Assembly (NCBI GenBank): GCA_041397625.1
Contig: JAWKWH010000001.1
Span: 992,001 to 1,056,000 of the forward strand
Direction: 5' to 3'
Source: JAWKWH01 sp041397625
GTDB lineage: Bacteria; Pseudomonadota; Alphaproteobacteria; Rhizobiales; Rhizobiaceae
Length of the DNA stretch: 64,000 nucleotides
Below, one piece after another: positions 42,954-51,505 of the stretch. The position numbers were made by a program, and so were the translations under genes. The notes under the pieces are model-generated. The model made no database searches. It saw nothing but the letters and a program-made list of their open reading frames with translations, and had not been told where the DNA came from. The first letter of the stretch is position 1, and each line of letters opens with the position of its first letter.

Positions 42954-43559
42954 TCAAGTAACCGGACCCCGATCCTTCTTGTCCTGAAAGTCCTCGTCGA
43001 TCAGGGCAAAGAGCAGATGGTCCCGCCATGCACCGTTGATGCGCAGGTAGGACCGCAACAAGCCTTCGCGCGAAAATCCGGCTTTTTCAAGCACGCGGAT
43101 CGAACGCTTGTTGTCCGGAATACAGGCCGCTTCGATGCGGTGCAAGCCAAGCCCGCGAAAGCCGTATTCAACGACCAGCGACAACGCCTCGCCCATCAGG
43201 CCGTGGCCGGCGAATTTCTCGCCCATCCAGTAGCCGATCTGGCCGGATTGCGCGACGCCGCGCCGGACATTGCCGATGGAGATGCCGCCGGCAAGCGCGC
43301 CGGTTTGGCGTTCCAGGACGAAGAACGTATGACCATGGCCGCGGCGCCGGTCCTGGACATATTGGCGCAGCCGCTCCCGCCAGGCGCGCCGGGCCAGTTC
43401 GTCCGGCGCCCAGCGCGGTTCCCAGGGCTCGAGAAAATCGCGGCTGTTGCGCCGCAGTTCGGCCCAGGCCCGATAGTCTGACTTGCGTGGATGGCGAAGC
43501 GTCACGCGTTCGCCCTTCAGTTCGGCGTTGCCGGAAGCAAACAGTTCGCCAAAAAGCAC
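42954..43559 (-). CDS. GNAT N-acetyltransferase (RimJ-like)
   Basis: A 201-residue GNAT enzyme of the ribosomal-protein-alanine acetyltransferase type. RVTLRHPRKSDYRAWAELR opens the fold, IGYWMGEKFAGHGLMGEALSLVV (near residue 110) is the acetyl-CoA pyrophosphate loop, and LHRIEAACIPDNKRSIRVLEKAGF (near 140) the C-terminal motif. Substrate may be an N-terminal amine of a ribosomal or other protein; unproven. GTG start at 43559. It lies 18 bp after the M16 peptidase gene and is followed immediately by the EAL gene, so the three may share a transcript. Confidence 0.9.
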   Translation of the reverse strand: MLFGELFASGNAELKGERVTLRHPRKSDYRAWAELRRNSRDFLEPWEPRWAPDELARRAWRERLRQYVQDRRRGHGHTFFVLERQTGALAGGISIGNVRRGVAQSGQIGYWMGEKFAGHGLMGEALSLVVEYGFRGLGLHRIEAACIPDNKRSIRVLEKAGFSREGLLRSYLRINGAWRDHLLFALIDEDFQDKKDRGPVT

Positions 43560-43577
43560 CGATCACCGCTTTCCGTG

Positions 43578-44870
43578 TCACATGGCGAGCTGTCTGACCG
43601 GACGGCGGTCCCCCGCGAGGCTGTCGTGGATTTCCTGATAGGACGGCAGGTTGCCCACCGGACCTACGGCGGCGATCGTCGGCTTGGAAGAAAACAGCCG
43701 GTCGGAAAGATCGGCCAGTCTTTCGGTGGTGATGTTGGAAAGCCGGTCCATCAGCTCCTCGGTGGTGATGGGGCGGCCGAAAAGCAGGATCTGACGGGCA
43801 ATCTGCGAGGCGCGGCTTGCCGCGCTTTCATGGGACATCAACAGGCCGGCCCGATACTGTGCCACCGCGCGCTCGCGCTCGTCGATGCGGATCGCCTCGC
43901 CGCTTCTGCGCAGTTCGTCCACGATGACCGGAACTAGTTCGGTAACGTCCTGGCGGCCGGTCGCCGCATGCACTCCGAACACGCCCGTATCCGAAAAACC
44001 CCAATGGAAAGCATAGACGGAATAGCACAGGCCGCGTTTCTCGCGCACTTCCTGGAACAATCTCGACGACATGCCGCCGCCAAGCACCATCGAGAGGATT
44101 TGCGAGGCATAGAAATCGCGCACGTGATAGGCGCGTCCCTCGAAGCCGAGCACGATCTGGGCGTCCATGAGATCGCGATCCTCGCGATAGTCGCCGCCGA
44201 CATAATTGGCATAGGTGACGGGCTTTGCTGCCGCCTTGTCGCGGAAACCGCCAAACAGGCGTTCCGCCTCGCGCACGAACTCCTGGTGAGTGATCGCGCC
44301 GGCGGCGACGACCACCATGCGATCGGCGCCGTATTGGCGCTCCAGATAGTTTCGGAGTTGCCTGGAGGTGAAGGATTCCACCGTTTCCGGCGTGCCGAGC
44401 ACCGAGCGGCCGATCGTCTGGTGGCGGAAGGCGGTTTCCGAGAAGCGGTCGAACACGATATCGTCGGGGGTGTCATGCGCTGCACCGATCTCCTGCAGGA
44501 TCACGTGTTGCTCGCGTTCCAGTTCGACGGGATCGAATTTCGAGTCGGTGAGGATGTCGGCCAGGATGTCGATGGCGAGCGACACGTCGTTTTTCAGCAC
44601 CCGGGCATAGAAGGCCGTGGTTTCGACGCTGGTTGATGCATTGATTTCACCGCCGACATCCTCGATCTGCGAGGCGATCTGCCAAGCATCGCGCCGGCCT
44701 GTACCCTTGAAGGCCATGTGCTCGAGCAGGTGAGCGATACCGTGCTCATTTTCCTGTTCGTTCCTCGAACCGGACTTGACCCATACGCCGAGTGCGACGC
44801 TTTCCAGGTGGGGGATGGTTTCCGTGGCCACCGTCATGCCGTTCGACAGACGGCTAACATCGACACTCAT
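43578..44870 (-). CDS. M16 family zinc metallopeptidase (mitochondrial-processing-peptidase-like)
   Basis: A 430-residue insulinase-superfamily peptidase with an inverted zinc motif, H47-LL-E50-H51, in GIAHLLEHMAFKGT, the downstream Glu expected in the DILADILTDSKFDPVELEREQ region and the glycine-rich loop GGGMSSRLFQEVREKRGLCYSV near residue 272. It resembles the beta subunit of mitochondrial processing peptidase and rickettsial peptidases. No signal peptide: cytoplasmic. Precise substrates unknown. It follows thrC closely (24 bp), an arrangement common in Alphaproteobacteria. Confidence 0.95.
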   Translation of the reverse strand: MSVDVSRLSNGMTVATETIPHLESVALGVWVKSGSRNEQENEHGIAHLLEHMAFKGTGRRDAWQIASQIEDVGGEINASTSVETTAFYARVLKNDVSLAIDILADILTDSKFDPVELEREQHVILQEIGAAHDTPDDIVFDRFSETAFRHQTIGRSVLGTPETVESFTSRQLRNYLERQYGADRMVVVAAGAITHQEFVREAERLFGGFRDKAAAKPVTYANYVGGDYREDRDLMDAQIVLGFEGRAYHVRDFYASQILSMVLGGGMSSRLFQEVREKRGLCYSVYAFHWGFSDTGVFGVHAATGRQDVTELVPVIVDELRRSGEAIRIDERERAVAQYRAGLLMSHESAASRASQIARQILLFGRPITTEELMDRLSNITTERLADLSDRLFSSKPTIAAVGPVGNLPSYQEIHDSLAGDRRPVRQLAM

Positions 44871-44894
44871 AAATCACGCACTCCCTGCATTCAC

Positions 44895-46283
44895 CTATTC
44901 AGTTCTGTGGCGTTCGATGTGATCTTCCACCATTTTCAGGTCGGATGGAAGCGTCACATGCTTTTCATCAGCCTCCATCATGGCCGCCAGTCTTGCCGGC
45001 AGTTGCGGCGTGACGCCTGTTGCCGCCTCGACGGCGGCAGGAAACTTGGCCGGATGGGCGGTGGCGAGCACCACCATCGCAGCGCCGTCGACATTGTCGC
45101 GGGCAACCTTGAGACCGGTCGCGGTGTGCGGATCGGCCAGATAGCCGGTCTCGGCAAGAAGCGCGCGCATCGTCGCATCGGTCTCCTCAAGCCGCGAGCG
45201 GCCCGCGGAAAACCCCGATCGGATCGCCTCGAGCACCGCATCGTCGAGCGTAAACGCTCCCGACTGCTTCAATCCCTCCATCGCGGTGACGATCGCCTCG
45301 CTGTTGCGACCCGACGCCTCAAAAAGCAGGCGTTCGAAGTTTGACGACACCTGGATGTCCATCGACGGCGAGGTGGTTTCGATAACGCTGCGCGTCTCGT
45401 AGCGTCCGGTCTCCAGCGTGCGCGCCAGGATGTCGTTGTCATTGGTGGCGATCACCAGCCGGTCGATGGGCAGGCCCATGCGTCTCGCCGCGTAACCGGC
45501 AAAGATATCACCGAAATTTCCGGTAGGCACCGTGAACGATACCGGCCGGTCGGGCGCGCCGAGCGTGATGGCTGAAGAAAAGTAGTAAACGATCTGGGCC
45601 ATGATCCGCGCCCAGTTGATTGAATTGACGCCGGAAAGCCCGATTCGGTCGCGAAACGGCTGATCGTTGAACATCGCCTTGACCAGCGCCTGGCAGTCGT
45701 CGAAATTGCCCTCGATCGACAGGGCGTGGACGTTCGCCGCTTGGCAGGTGGTCATCTGGCGCCGCTGCACGGGCGACACCTTGCCGAGCGGAAAAAGGAT
45801 GAAGACGTCGGCCCGTGTCCGGCCCGCGAACGCCTCGATCGCCGCGCCGCCCGTGTCGCCCGACGTGGCGCCGACGATGGTTGCCCGCTCGCCGCGCTCG
45901 GCCAGCACGTGATCCATCAGGCGGGCCAGCAACTGCATGGCGACGTCCTTGAAGGCCAGCGTCGGCCCGCGGAACAGTTCCAGTACGAATTCGTTGCCGT
46001 CGGTCTGCACGATCGGGCAGACGGCCGGATGATCGAAGGCGGCATAGGCCTCCCGCACCATGCGGGCAAAGGCGCCGCCGTCGATCTCGCCGCCGATGAA
46101 CGGCGTCAGCAGGCGCGTGGCAAGTTCGCTGTAACTCAAACCGCGCATGGCCCGGATTTCCGCCGCGCCGAATTCGGGCCAGCTCTCCGGCAGATAGAGG
46201 CCGCCGTCGCGGGCGAGACCGGTGAGCAGGACATCGCAGAACCCGAGGTGCGGCGCCTGCCCCCTTGTGCTGACATAGTTCAT
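44895..46283 (-). CDS. thrC: Threonine synthase
   Basis: PLP enzyme (462 residues) that turns O-phosphohomoserine, the product of ThrB, into threonine. N-terminal MNYVSTRGQAPHLGFCDVLLTG is the typical beginning of the short-form ThrC of Gram-negatives. PLP Lys is in PTLAFKDVAMQLL near residue 111, the phosphate loop GATSGDTGGAAIEA near 145 and the VPTGNFGDIFAGY block near 255. The ATG at 46283 is chosen; an open frame extends to 46577 but covers the intergenic region and divergent lipoprotein gene. Transcribed with the M16 peptidase. Confidence 0.97.
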   Translation of the reverse strand: MNYVSTRGQAPHLGFCDVLLTGLARDGGLYLPESWPEFGAAEIRAMRGLSYSELATRLLTPFIGGEIDGGAFARMVREAYAAFDHPAVCPIVQTDGNEFVLELFRGPTLAFKDVAMQLLARLMDHVLAERGERATIVGATSGDTGGAAIEAFAGRTRADVFILFPLGKVSPVQRRQMTTCQAANVHALSIEGNFDDCQALVKAMFNDQPFRDRIGLSGVNSINWARIMAQIVYYFSSAITLGAPDRPVSFTVPTGNFGDIFAGYAARRMGLPIDRLVIATNDNDILARTLETGRYETRSVIETTSPSMDIQVSSNFERLLFEASGRNSEAIVTAMEGLKQSGAFTLDDAVLEAIRSGFSAGRSRLEETDATMRALLAETGYLADPHTATGLKVARDNVDGAAMVVLATAHPAKFPAAVEAATGVTPQLPARLAAMMEADEKHVTLPSDLKMVEDHIERHRTE

Positions 46284-46425
46284 GGTGATTGCCTGCCGCG
46301 TAAGCCGTGCGGAGCGGCGCCGCTTGCAAAGATGTTGAACACCGGAAATTTCCCGCGCCGTTCTGGTCGCATTTTTGCCGCCGCGTTGGTATAGACACCC
46401 ACGCCTTTGGAGAAAAGTGCAACGG

Positions 46426-47025
46426 ATGGAGTTTCGATTGATTTTTCGTCGGTTATTGCCGTTTTTGGGCACTGCTGTGCTGCTTTTTACCCTGGCTGCG
46501 TGCCAGTCGGGCGATGGCGGTTTCAAGTTTCCCGACCTGGGGCTCGGTCCGGACAAGAAAAGCGAGGAGCCGGACAACCGCGTCAGCGAGACCGATCTGC
46601 GCGCCTATTGCCCTTCCATCCGCCTGCGCGAAGGCACAGCCTTCTACAACACCTATCAACGGGTGCGCCGCGGCGAGGAGCAAAAAACCGCCGACAACAT
46701 CATCTACCAGGCGTCGATTACCGATGTGACCCGCAGTTGCCGCTACGAAAACGGCCTGCTCAACATGACGGTGGCGGTTGCCGGACGCGTCGTGCCCGGA
46801 CCGAAGGGCGAGGCCGGCGCGATCGCCATGCCGATCCGTGTCGTCGTGGTGCGCGGCGACGAGGTGCTCTATTCGGAGCTGCACAAATATCAGGTGTCGA
46901 TCAACAGCCTGACCGGCGCCACCCGGTTCGTCTTCTCCGACCCGAACGTATCGGTGCCGGCGCCGACCGCCGCCAACCTGCTGGTGTTCGCCGGCTATGA
47001 CGAGGGGCCGACCGGGCGCAAGTGA
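46426..47025 (+). CDS. Putative lipoprotein, unknown
   Basis: A 199-residue lipoprotein precursor: hydrophobic PFLGTAVLLFTLAAC gives a lipobox Cys near residue 26. The mature part is a small beta-rich domain (AYCPSIRLREGTAFYNTYQ, ADNIIYQASITDVTRSCRYENG, LNMTVAVAGRVVPGPKG, PIRVVVVRGDEVLYSE, VFAGYDEGP) with two likely disulfide cysteines. The pattern recurs in rhizobial hypothetical lipoproteins; no function is known to me. ATG 46426 follows GGAGAAAA. It is divergent from thrC with 142 bp between, which includes a 12-bp palindrome AGCGGCGCCGCT near 46313. Confidence 0.78.
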   Translation: MEFRLIFRRLLPFLGTAVLLFTLAACQSGDGGFKFPDLGLGPDKKSEEPDNRVSETDLRAYCPSIRLREGTAFYNTYQRVRRGEEQKTADNIIYQASITDVTRSCRYENGLLNMTVAVAGRVVPGPKGEAGAIAMPIRVVVVRGDEVLYSELHKYQVSINSLTGATRFVFSDPNVSVPAPTAANLLVFAGYDEGPTGRK

Positions 47026-47031
47026 TACAGC

Positions 47032-47745
47032 CTAGGCGTCCTGCCACTCCGTCAGCGCGGCGAGGACCGGAAGAAAACCGCTCCAGCGGTTGATCACGGT
47101 TTCCGCGCCGGCTTCGGTCAGCCGGTCGGCATGACCCGGAAAGGAATGCGCCCCGCCGGTAAAGCCGATGACGCGCATGCCGGCGGCGACCGCGCCGGCA
47201 ACGCCGTGCACCGAATCCTCGATGACGAAGGTGTTGGCGGGGTCCGCCTGCATCTTTTCGGCGGCGTGCAGGAACACGTCGGGCGCGGGTTTCGGCTTTG
47301 CCGACGGCGTGTCGGAAGCCGAAAATATCCGCTTGTCGAAAATCGGCTTCATGCCCGTGCGGTCCAGCATTGCCTCTATGCGTTCTGCGCGCGAATTGGA
47401 GCAGATGCAGCGCCGCGGAACGGTGGCGGCGATCCGGGCCGCGCCTTCGATCTCGATCACCTCGCGCGCCAATACCTCGTCGAGCACACGGCGGTTCTCG
47501 TCGAGCAGCGAGGCCTGCAGGGGTATGCCGGCCTCGCGCTCGATCGTCAGCAGGATGTCGTGGAAGGTCAGCCCGGCGAAACGTTCGACGAGTTCTTCGG
47601 CAGCGATCGGGTAGCCGATGCGGGCAAGCATGTCGGATTCGACGCGCGCGGCGATAATCTCGGAATCGACCAGCACGCCGTCGCAGTCGAAGATGATCAG
47701 ATCGGGTGCGGGCAATTTCGGCCTCGTGTGCGGTCGGGTGGTCAT
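47032..47745 (-). CDS. HAD-IA family hydrolase (phosphatase/beta-phosphoglucomutase-like)
   Basis: A 237-residue haloacid dehalogenase superfamily protein. Motif I DCDGVLVDSE (near residue 20) has both catalytic Asps, motif II CSNS (near 115), motif III KPKPAPDVFLHAAE (near 150) and motif IV VIEDSVHGVAGAVAAGM (near 173). The cap lies between motifs I and II, making it subfamily IA, similar to phosphoglycolate phosphatases, YcjU and other sugar phosphatases. The exact substrate is not predictable. It is convergent with the lipoprotein gene by six bases. Confidence 0.9.
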   Translation of the reverse strand: MTTRPHTRPKLPAPDLIIFDCDGVLVDSEIIAARVESDMLARIGYPIAAEELVERFAGLTFHDILLTIEREAGIPLQASLLDENRRVLDEVLAREVIEIEGAARIAATVPRRCICSNSRAERIEAMLDRTGMKPIFDKRIFSASDTPSAKPKPAPDVFLHAAEKMQADPANTFVIEDSVHGVAGAVAAGMRVIGFTGGAHSFPGHADRLTEAGAETVINRWSGFLPVLAALTEWQDA

Positions 47746-47808
47746 CGGTGGAGCGCGGATGCCCTTCTTACCCGCCGGGGCGAGCGGTTCAAGAGACCTT
47801 GCAAATTC

Positions 47809-48501
47809 TCAACCGCTGTCGGGATCGAATGGCACGGTGTTCCAGCAAAGCAGGCGAAAGCCGGTAATCGAGTCCTTGCCGCCAATTCTCTTATAGTAGA
47901 GCGTAATGCCGCTCGCCGCCATGTTGCCGGTGCAGCGGGACCAGTTCGACGACCATTTCTTGCAGTTGGGCTGCTTGATTTCCCTTGTGTCGACGACTTC
48001 AAGAGGGCCGGTGGGTGTCTCGCGGCGGCTGAGCTGCACCTGAATTCCTTTGACCAGCTGGCCCCGCGCATTGGTCTTGTTGTTGGTGCAGACGCGTATT
48101 GCCGTCAATGCGTTCTCCCGGCCCCAACTCAGGACTTTCTTGGATCTGGAACCCCCACAGGCTATCCAATCCTCGGAGTAGTTGGATGCCTCTCCATAGG
48201 AATTGTACGAGCCCTGTGATTTCCACCAGAAGGCGCATGGCTCGTCGCCCTTTTCCCCGAGCGTCAGGGAAACCGGCTTGTCGAGGTAGTAGACCAATTC
48301 GCCGGTGCCTCTGGCGCGCTTGCCAAAAGTGACCGAGCTCATGGAGGCCTTGCCGGTGAGCGAGCCCGCCGACAATTCGCCCGGGGAGATGTTGTCGGGA
48401 AATGACCAGGTGATCTCTGCGGCGGCACCTCCGGTCGGAGCGAAAAGCAGACCGGTTGAAAGGATGGCGCAAGCCACCGAAGTTCCCAGCCCATAGGACA
48501 T
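47809..48501 (-). CDS. Secreted cysteine-rich protein, unknown
   Basis: A 230-residue protein with a signal peptide (MSYGLGTSVACAILSTGLLF... to GGAAAE, about residue 28). The mature chain is aromatic and Cys-rich: DEPCAFWWKSQGSYNSYG, DWIACGGSRSK, TAIRVCTNN, PNCKKWSSNWSRCTG and FRLLCWN; six or more cysteines imply a disulfide-stabilised, possibly surface-exposed domain. I do not recognise a family. The start is decided by AGGAGGA: it abuts an ATG at 48507 but is ideally six bases from the ATG at 48501. It is 50 bp downstream of the VWA gene and probably cotranscribed. Confidence 0.7.
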   Translation of the reverse strand: MSYGLGTSVACAILSTGLLFAPTGGAAAEITWSFPDNISPGELSAGSLTGKASMSSVTFGKRARGTGELVYYLDKPVSLTLGEKGDEPCAFWWKSQGSYNSYGEASNYSEDWIACGGSRSKKVLSWGRENALTAIRVCTNNKTNARGQLVKGIQVQLSRRETPTGPLEVVDTREIKQPNCKKWSSNWSRCTGNMAASGITLYYKRIGGKDSITGFRLLCWNTVPFDPDSG

Positions 48502-48551
48502 GATCATTCCTCCTCTCGTGTTGCTATCGGCAAATGCGGCGGACCTGGCTG

Positions 48552-50219
48552 TCATTCCACCGAGATTTCGGTGCGTTCGCCCGCGGTCACCGTGACCTTG
48601 CTCTGTTTTTTTGCCTTGTCGCCCTTGTAGGACACTTCGACGATATAGTCGCCGGCGGGCAGCGTTTCCTGCCATTCGGAGCCGTTGCCCTGGCCGATGC
48701 GTTTCTGTTTTCCGTTGATATCCTTCCTGGCGCCCAGGATGACGTAACGGTTCGCGCCCGGAGCGGTGACGGCGAGCACGCCGGCATTCAGGTTGAGCTC
48801 CACCTCGGTTGCCTCGCCGCCCTTGACGGTGAACGGATCGCTCAACGCCTCAACGCGGCCGAGGCGCGCATGCAGGACGACTTCGCCTGCCGGCACGTCG
48901 ATTGTGCCGCCCGGCCCGTATTTGCCGTCGATGTTCTTGCGGTTGCCCTTCAGGTCGGCTTTGGCGGTCTTGACCTCGAAACGGATTTCGGTGCCCTCGA
49001 CCGCCGGCCCGCCTTCCGCGTAGACCGCCGACGGCACGACCATGCCGGATGCGACGACGAGGTCGCGCGCGACAGTCTCGCCGGCGGCGATCGTGATTGT
49101 CTCCTCGACCACCGCCTTGCGGATCTTGCCGACTATTCTGACCTCGCCGGCGGTGACGTAGAAGGCGTGCCGACCGTAGGCGCCGTCCCTCAGATCGCCG
49201 AAGAACACATCGACGCGCGCATCCTTGGCGGCTTCGGCGTCTTCGGCGGTGCGTTTCGGCACGACCTCGAGAACACCGGCATCGAACACGACATCCTCTT
49301 CGAAGATTCCATCAGTCGGTACCACGATCTCGCGTTCCAGCGCGATCTTGCGAAGCCTGCCCCGCATCATGTACCGGCCAGGCTCGAGATTGACCTTGTG
49401 CTCGCCGCCATAACGCCGGTTTGCGACCTTCTGCTCAACCTTGCCGGCATCGTCGATGGCGCGGAATTCCCACAGTATGTCGCTGTCTTCCTCGATGACC
49501 GGGCCGTCGGCCGACAGTCTCGCCCGCACGACAACGTTGAATTCCGGCCTGACCGCTTCGGGTTCGGGCTCCGGTCGGGGAGTGGGCGCCGCCTCGACGA
49601 CGGTGGTGGCCAGCGCGTCGCCGAGCGCCTCGGCATCCTCGGCCTTCAGATATCTGCCGCCGGTCTCCTCGGCGAGACAGGCGACCTTGGCGCCGTCCTC
49701 GTCCGACAGTCCGAAGCCGACCACATGGGCGGTGAAATCGACGCCGCCCCGTTCCAATTCGCGGCCGAGCGCGCAGGGATCGGCCTCGCAAGTCTCAAGC
49801 CCGTCGGTGACCAGGATGACCGTCGCCTTTTCCTCCGTGTAACGAAGCGCTTCGGCGGCCTGGCGCACCGAGGCCGACAGCGGCGTCTTGCCCTTCGGGT
49901 TGAGCGAATTGGCGAATTCGGCGATCGCGGCCGCCGTGTCGGCGGCCGGCGGCACTGCCAACTCGATGTCGCTGCACGAACCCTTCTCGCGGTGGCCGTA
50001 GACCATCAGGCCGAGTTCGGTGTTTGCAGGCACCGTTTTCAGCACCTCGGAGAGCGTTTCGCGTGCGATCTCGATCTTGGTCTTGCCGTCGATCTGACCC
50101 CACATCGATCCGGACGCGTCGAGCACGATGATCGAGCGTTCGGCCGCCGCCGCCGAAAGGCTGATCATTGCGGCGATAAGGCCGGCCAGGACCGTCCTGA
50201 CGATGGGTGGCAAGGTCAT
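48552..50219 (-). CDS. Secreted von Willebrand factor A domain protein with repeated beta modules
   Basis: A 555-residue exported protein. After the signal peptide (ISLSAAAAE, about residue 27) comes a VWA domain (about 28-205) with an intact MIDAS: DASGS, the Thr in GKTPL and the Asp in VTDGLE. Cys residues in GSCSD, TCEADPC and KVACLAEE suggest disulfides. A Pro/Glu linker (APTPRPEPEPEA) leads to at least three carboxypeptidase-regulatory-like beta modules, each with a G-x-L-x-V opening and a PAG-Y or AGE turn. The family is usually annotated only as VWA protein; binding or adhesion is likely. The operon partner is the Cys-rich secreted protein. Confidence 0.85.
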   Translation of the reverse strand: MTLPPIVRTVLAGLIAAMISLSAAAAERSIIVLDASGSMWGQIDGKTKIEIARETLSEVLKTVPANTELGLMVYGHREKGSCSDIELAVPPAADTAAAIAEFANSLNPKGKTPLSASVRQAAEALRYTEEKATVILVTDGLETCEADPCALGRELERGGVDFTAHVVGFGLSDEDGAKVACLAEETGGRYLKAEDAEALGDALATTVVEAAPTPRPEPEPEAVRPEFNVVVRARLSADGPVIEEDSDILWEFRAIDDAGKVEQKVANRRYGGEHKVNLEPGRYMMRGRLRKIALEREIVVPTDGIFEEDVVFDAGVLEVVPKRTAEDAEAAKDARVDVFFGDLRDGAYGRHAFYVTAGEVRIVGKIRKAVVEETITIAAGETVARDLVVASGMVVPSAVYAEGGPAVEGTEIRFEVKTAKADLKGNRKNIDGKYGPGGTIDVPAGEVVLHARLGRVEALSDPFTVKGGEATEVELNLNAGVLAVTAPGANRYVILGARKDINGKQKRIGQGNGSEWQETLPAGDYIVEVSYKGDKAKKQSKVTVTAGERTEISVE

Positions 50220-50286
50220 GAAACTCTCCCTTTATATTGTTTCCAGCGAGCCGGTCGGCGATGCAAAGTCGAATGAAGCCGGCAAC

Positions 50287-50318
50287 TTAAACCAAAATTT
50301 ACCATGTGCGGTAACCAT
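50287..50318 (+). promoter_or_regulatory. Candidate CtrA-binding sites upstream of ccrM
   Basis: TTAA at 50287-50290 followed by exactly seven bases and TTTA at 50298-50301 gives TTAA-N7-TTTA, one mismatch from the CtrA box TTAA-N7-TTAA. GTAACCAT at 50311-50318 is one mismatch from the TTAACCAT half-site. They lie 40-70 bp before the ccrM ATG. CtrA control of ccrM is established in Caulobacter; here it is inferred from sequence alone. Confidence 0.4.
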
Positions 50319-50357
50319 GTGGCCCAGAGTATGCGTGTGTTCAGTACGGGTATCCAC

Positions 50358-51491
50358 ATGTCAGCAGTACGACGTCTTCATGATCTCTCCCCCAATGCCT
50401 CGAGCGATGAGTGGATCGACACGATCCTGAAAGGGGATTGCATTGCCGCGCTCGAGCGGCTGCCGGAACATTCCGTCGACGCGATTTTCGCCGACCCGCC
50501 CTACAATCTCCAGCTTGACGGCGACCTGCACCGTCCCGACCAGTCGAAGGTGGACGCGGTCGACGATGCCTGGGACCGGTTCGAGAGTTTCCAGGCCTAT
50601 GACGCGTTCACGCGCGCCTGGATGCTGGCCGCGCGCCGCGTGCTCAAGCCCGAAGGCACGATCTGGGTGATCGGCTCCTATCACAACATCTTCCGCGTCG
50701 GCACGATCATGCAGGATCTCGGCTTCTGGATTCTCAACGATGTGGTGTGGCGCAAGACGAACCCCATGCCCAATTTCCGCGGCCGCCGGTTTCAGAACGC
50801 GCATGAGACGATGATCTGGGCGGCGCGCGACCAGAAGACCAAGAAATACACGTTCAACTATGAAGCGATGAAAGCGGCCAACGACGATGTGCAGATGCGC
50901 ACAGACTGGCTGTTTCCGATATGCACCGGCGCTGAACGGCTGAAGGACGGGAACGGCACCAAGGTGCATCCGACCCAGAAGCCCGAGGCGCTGCTGGCAC
51001 GGGTGCTGCTTGCTTCGACCAAGCCGGGCGACGTGGTGCTTGACCCGTTCTTCGGCTCGGGCACCACGGGCGCGGTGGCAAAAAAGCTCGGCCGTCATTT
51101 CGTCGGGCTGGAGCGCGAGCCGGACTACATCGAGGCGGCGGAGGCGCGCATCGCCGCGGTCACGCCGCTCGACGAGGCGGAGCTTGCCGTCCTGACGGGA
51201 AAGCGCGCCGAACCGCGCGTCGCCTTCGTCAGCCTGATCGACGGCGGACTGATCAAGCCCGGCACGCAGCTTTCGGATGTAAAGCGCCGCTGGACGGTCA
51301 GGGTGCGCGCCGACGGCACGGTCGCGCTCGGCGGTGACGCCGGTTCCATCCACCGCATGGGCGCCAAGGCGCAATCGCTGGAGGCGTGCAACGGCTGGAC
51401 GTTCTGGCACTACGAGGAAGCCGGCGCGCTGAAACCGATCGACGAGCTGCGCCGCATCGCGCGCCAGCGCATGGCGGTAGCCGGCGGCTGA
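50358..51491 (+). CDS. ccrM: CcrM-type adenine DNA methyltransferase (GANTC)
   Basis: Beta-class N6-adenine methyltransferase (377 residues), the solitary cell-cycle enzyme of Alphaproteobacteria that methylates GANTC after replication. Catalytic motif FADPPYNLQLDGDL near residue 45 precedes the SAM motif LDPFFGSGTTG near 228, the beta-class order. The C-terminal domain (about 270-377) is the CcrM/RAMA-type part for DNA recognition, ending in the conserved GWTFWHYE and RQRMA. I see no cognate restriction enzyme. The ATG at 50358 (MSAVRRL) is chosen; a longer frame to 50304 exists. It is divergent from the VWA gene. Confidence 0.96.
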   Translation: MSAVRRLHDLSPNASSDEWIDTILKGDCIAALERLPEHSVDAIFADPPYNLQLDGDLHRPDQSKVDAVDDAWDRFESFQAYDAFTRAWMLAARRVLKPEGTIWVIGSYHNIFRVGTIMQDLGFWILNDVVWRKTNPMPNFRGRRFQNAHETMIWAARDQKTKKYTFNYEAMKAANDDVQMRTDWLFPICTGAERLKDGNGTKVHPTQKPEALLARVLLASTKPGDVVLDPFFGSGTTGAVAKKLGRHFVGLEREPDYIEAAEARIAAVTPLDEAELAVLTGKRAEPRVAFVSLIDGGLIKPGTQLSDVKRRWTVRVRADGTVALGGDAGSIHRMGAKAQSLEACNGWTFWHYEEAGALKPIDELRRIARQRMAVAGG

Positions 51492-51505
51492 GGGAGTCCG
51501 GAAGG

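Noticed and set aside
40594..42987. 797-codon plus-strand frame across the EAL/GGDEF gene
   Set aside because: Its translation is rich in Asp, Gln, Arg and His with no fold signature, while the minus strand has signal peptide, transmembrane helices and EAL residues.
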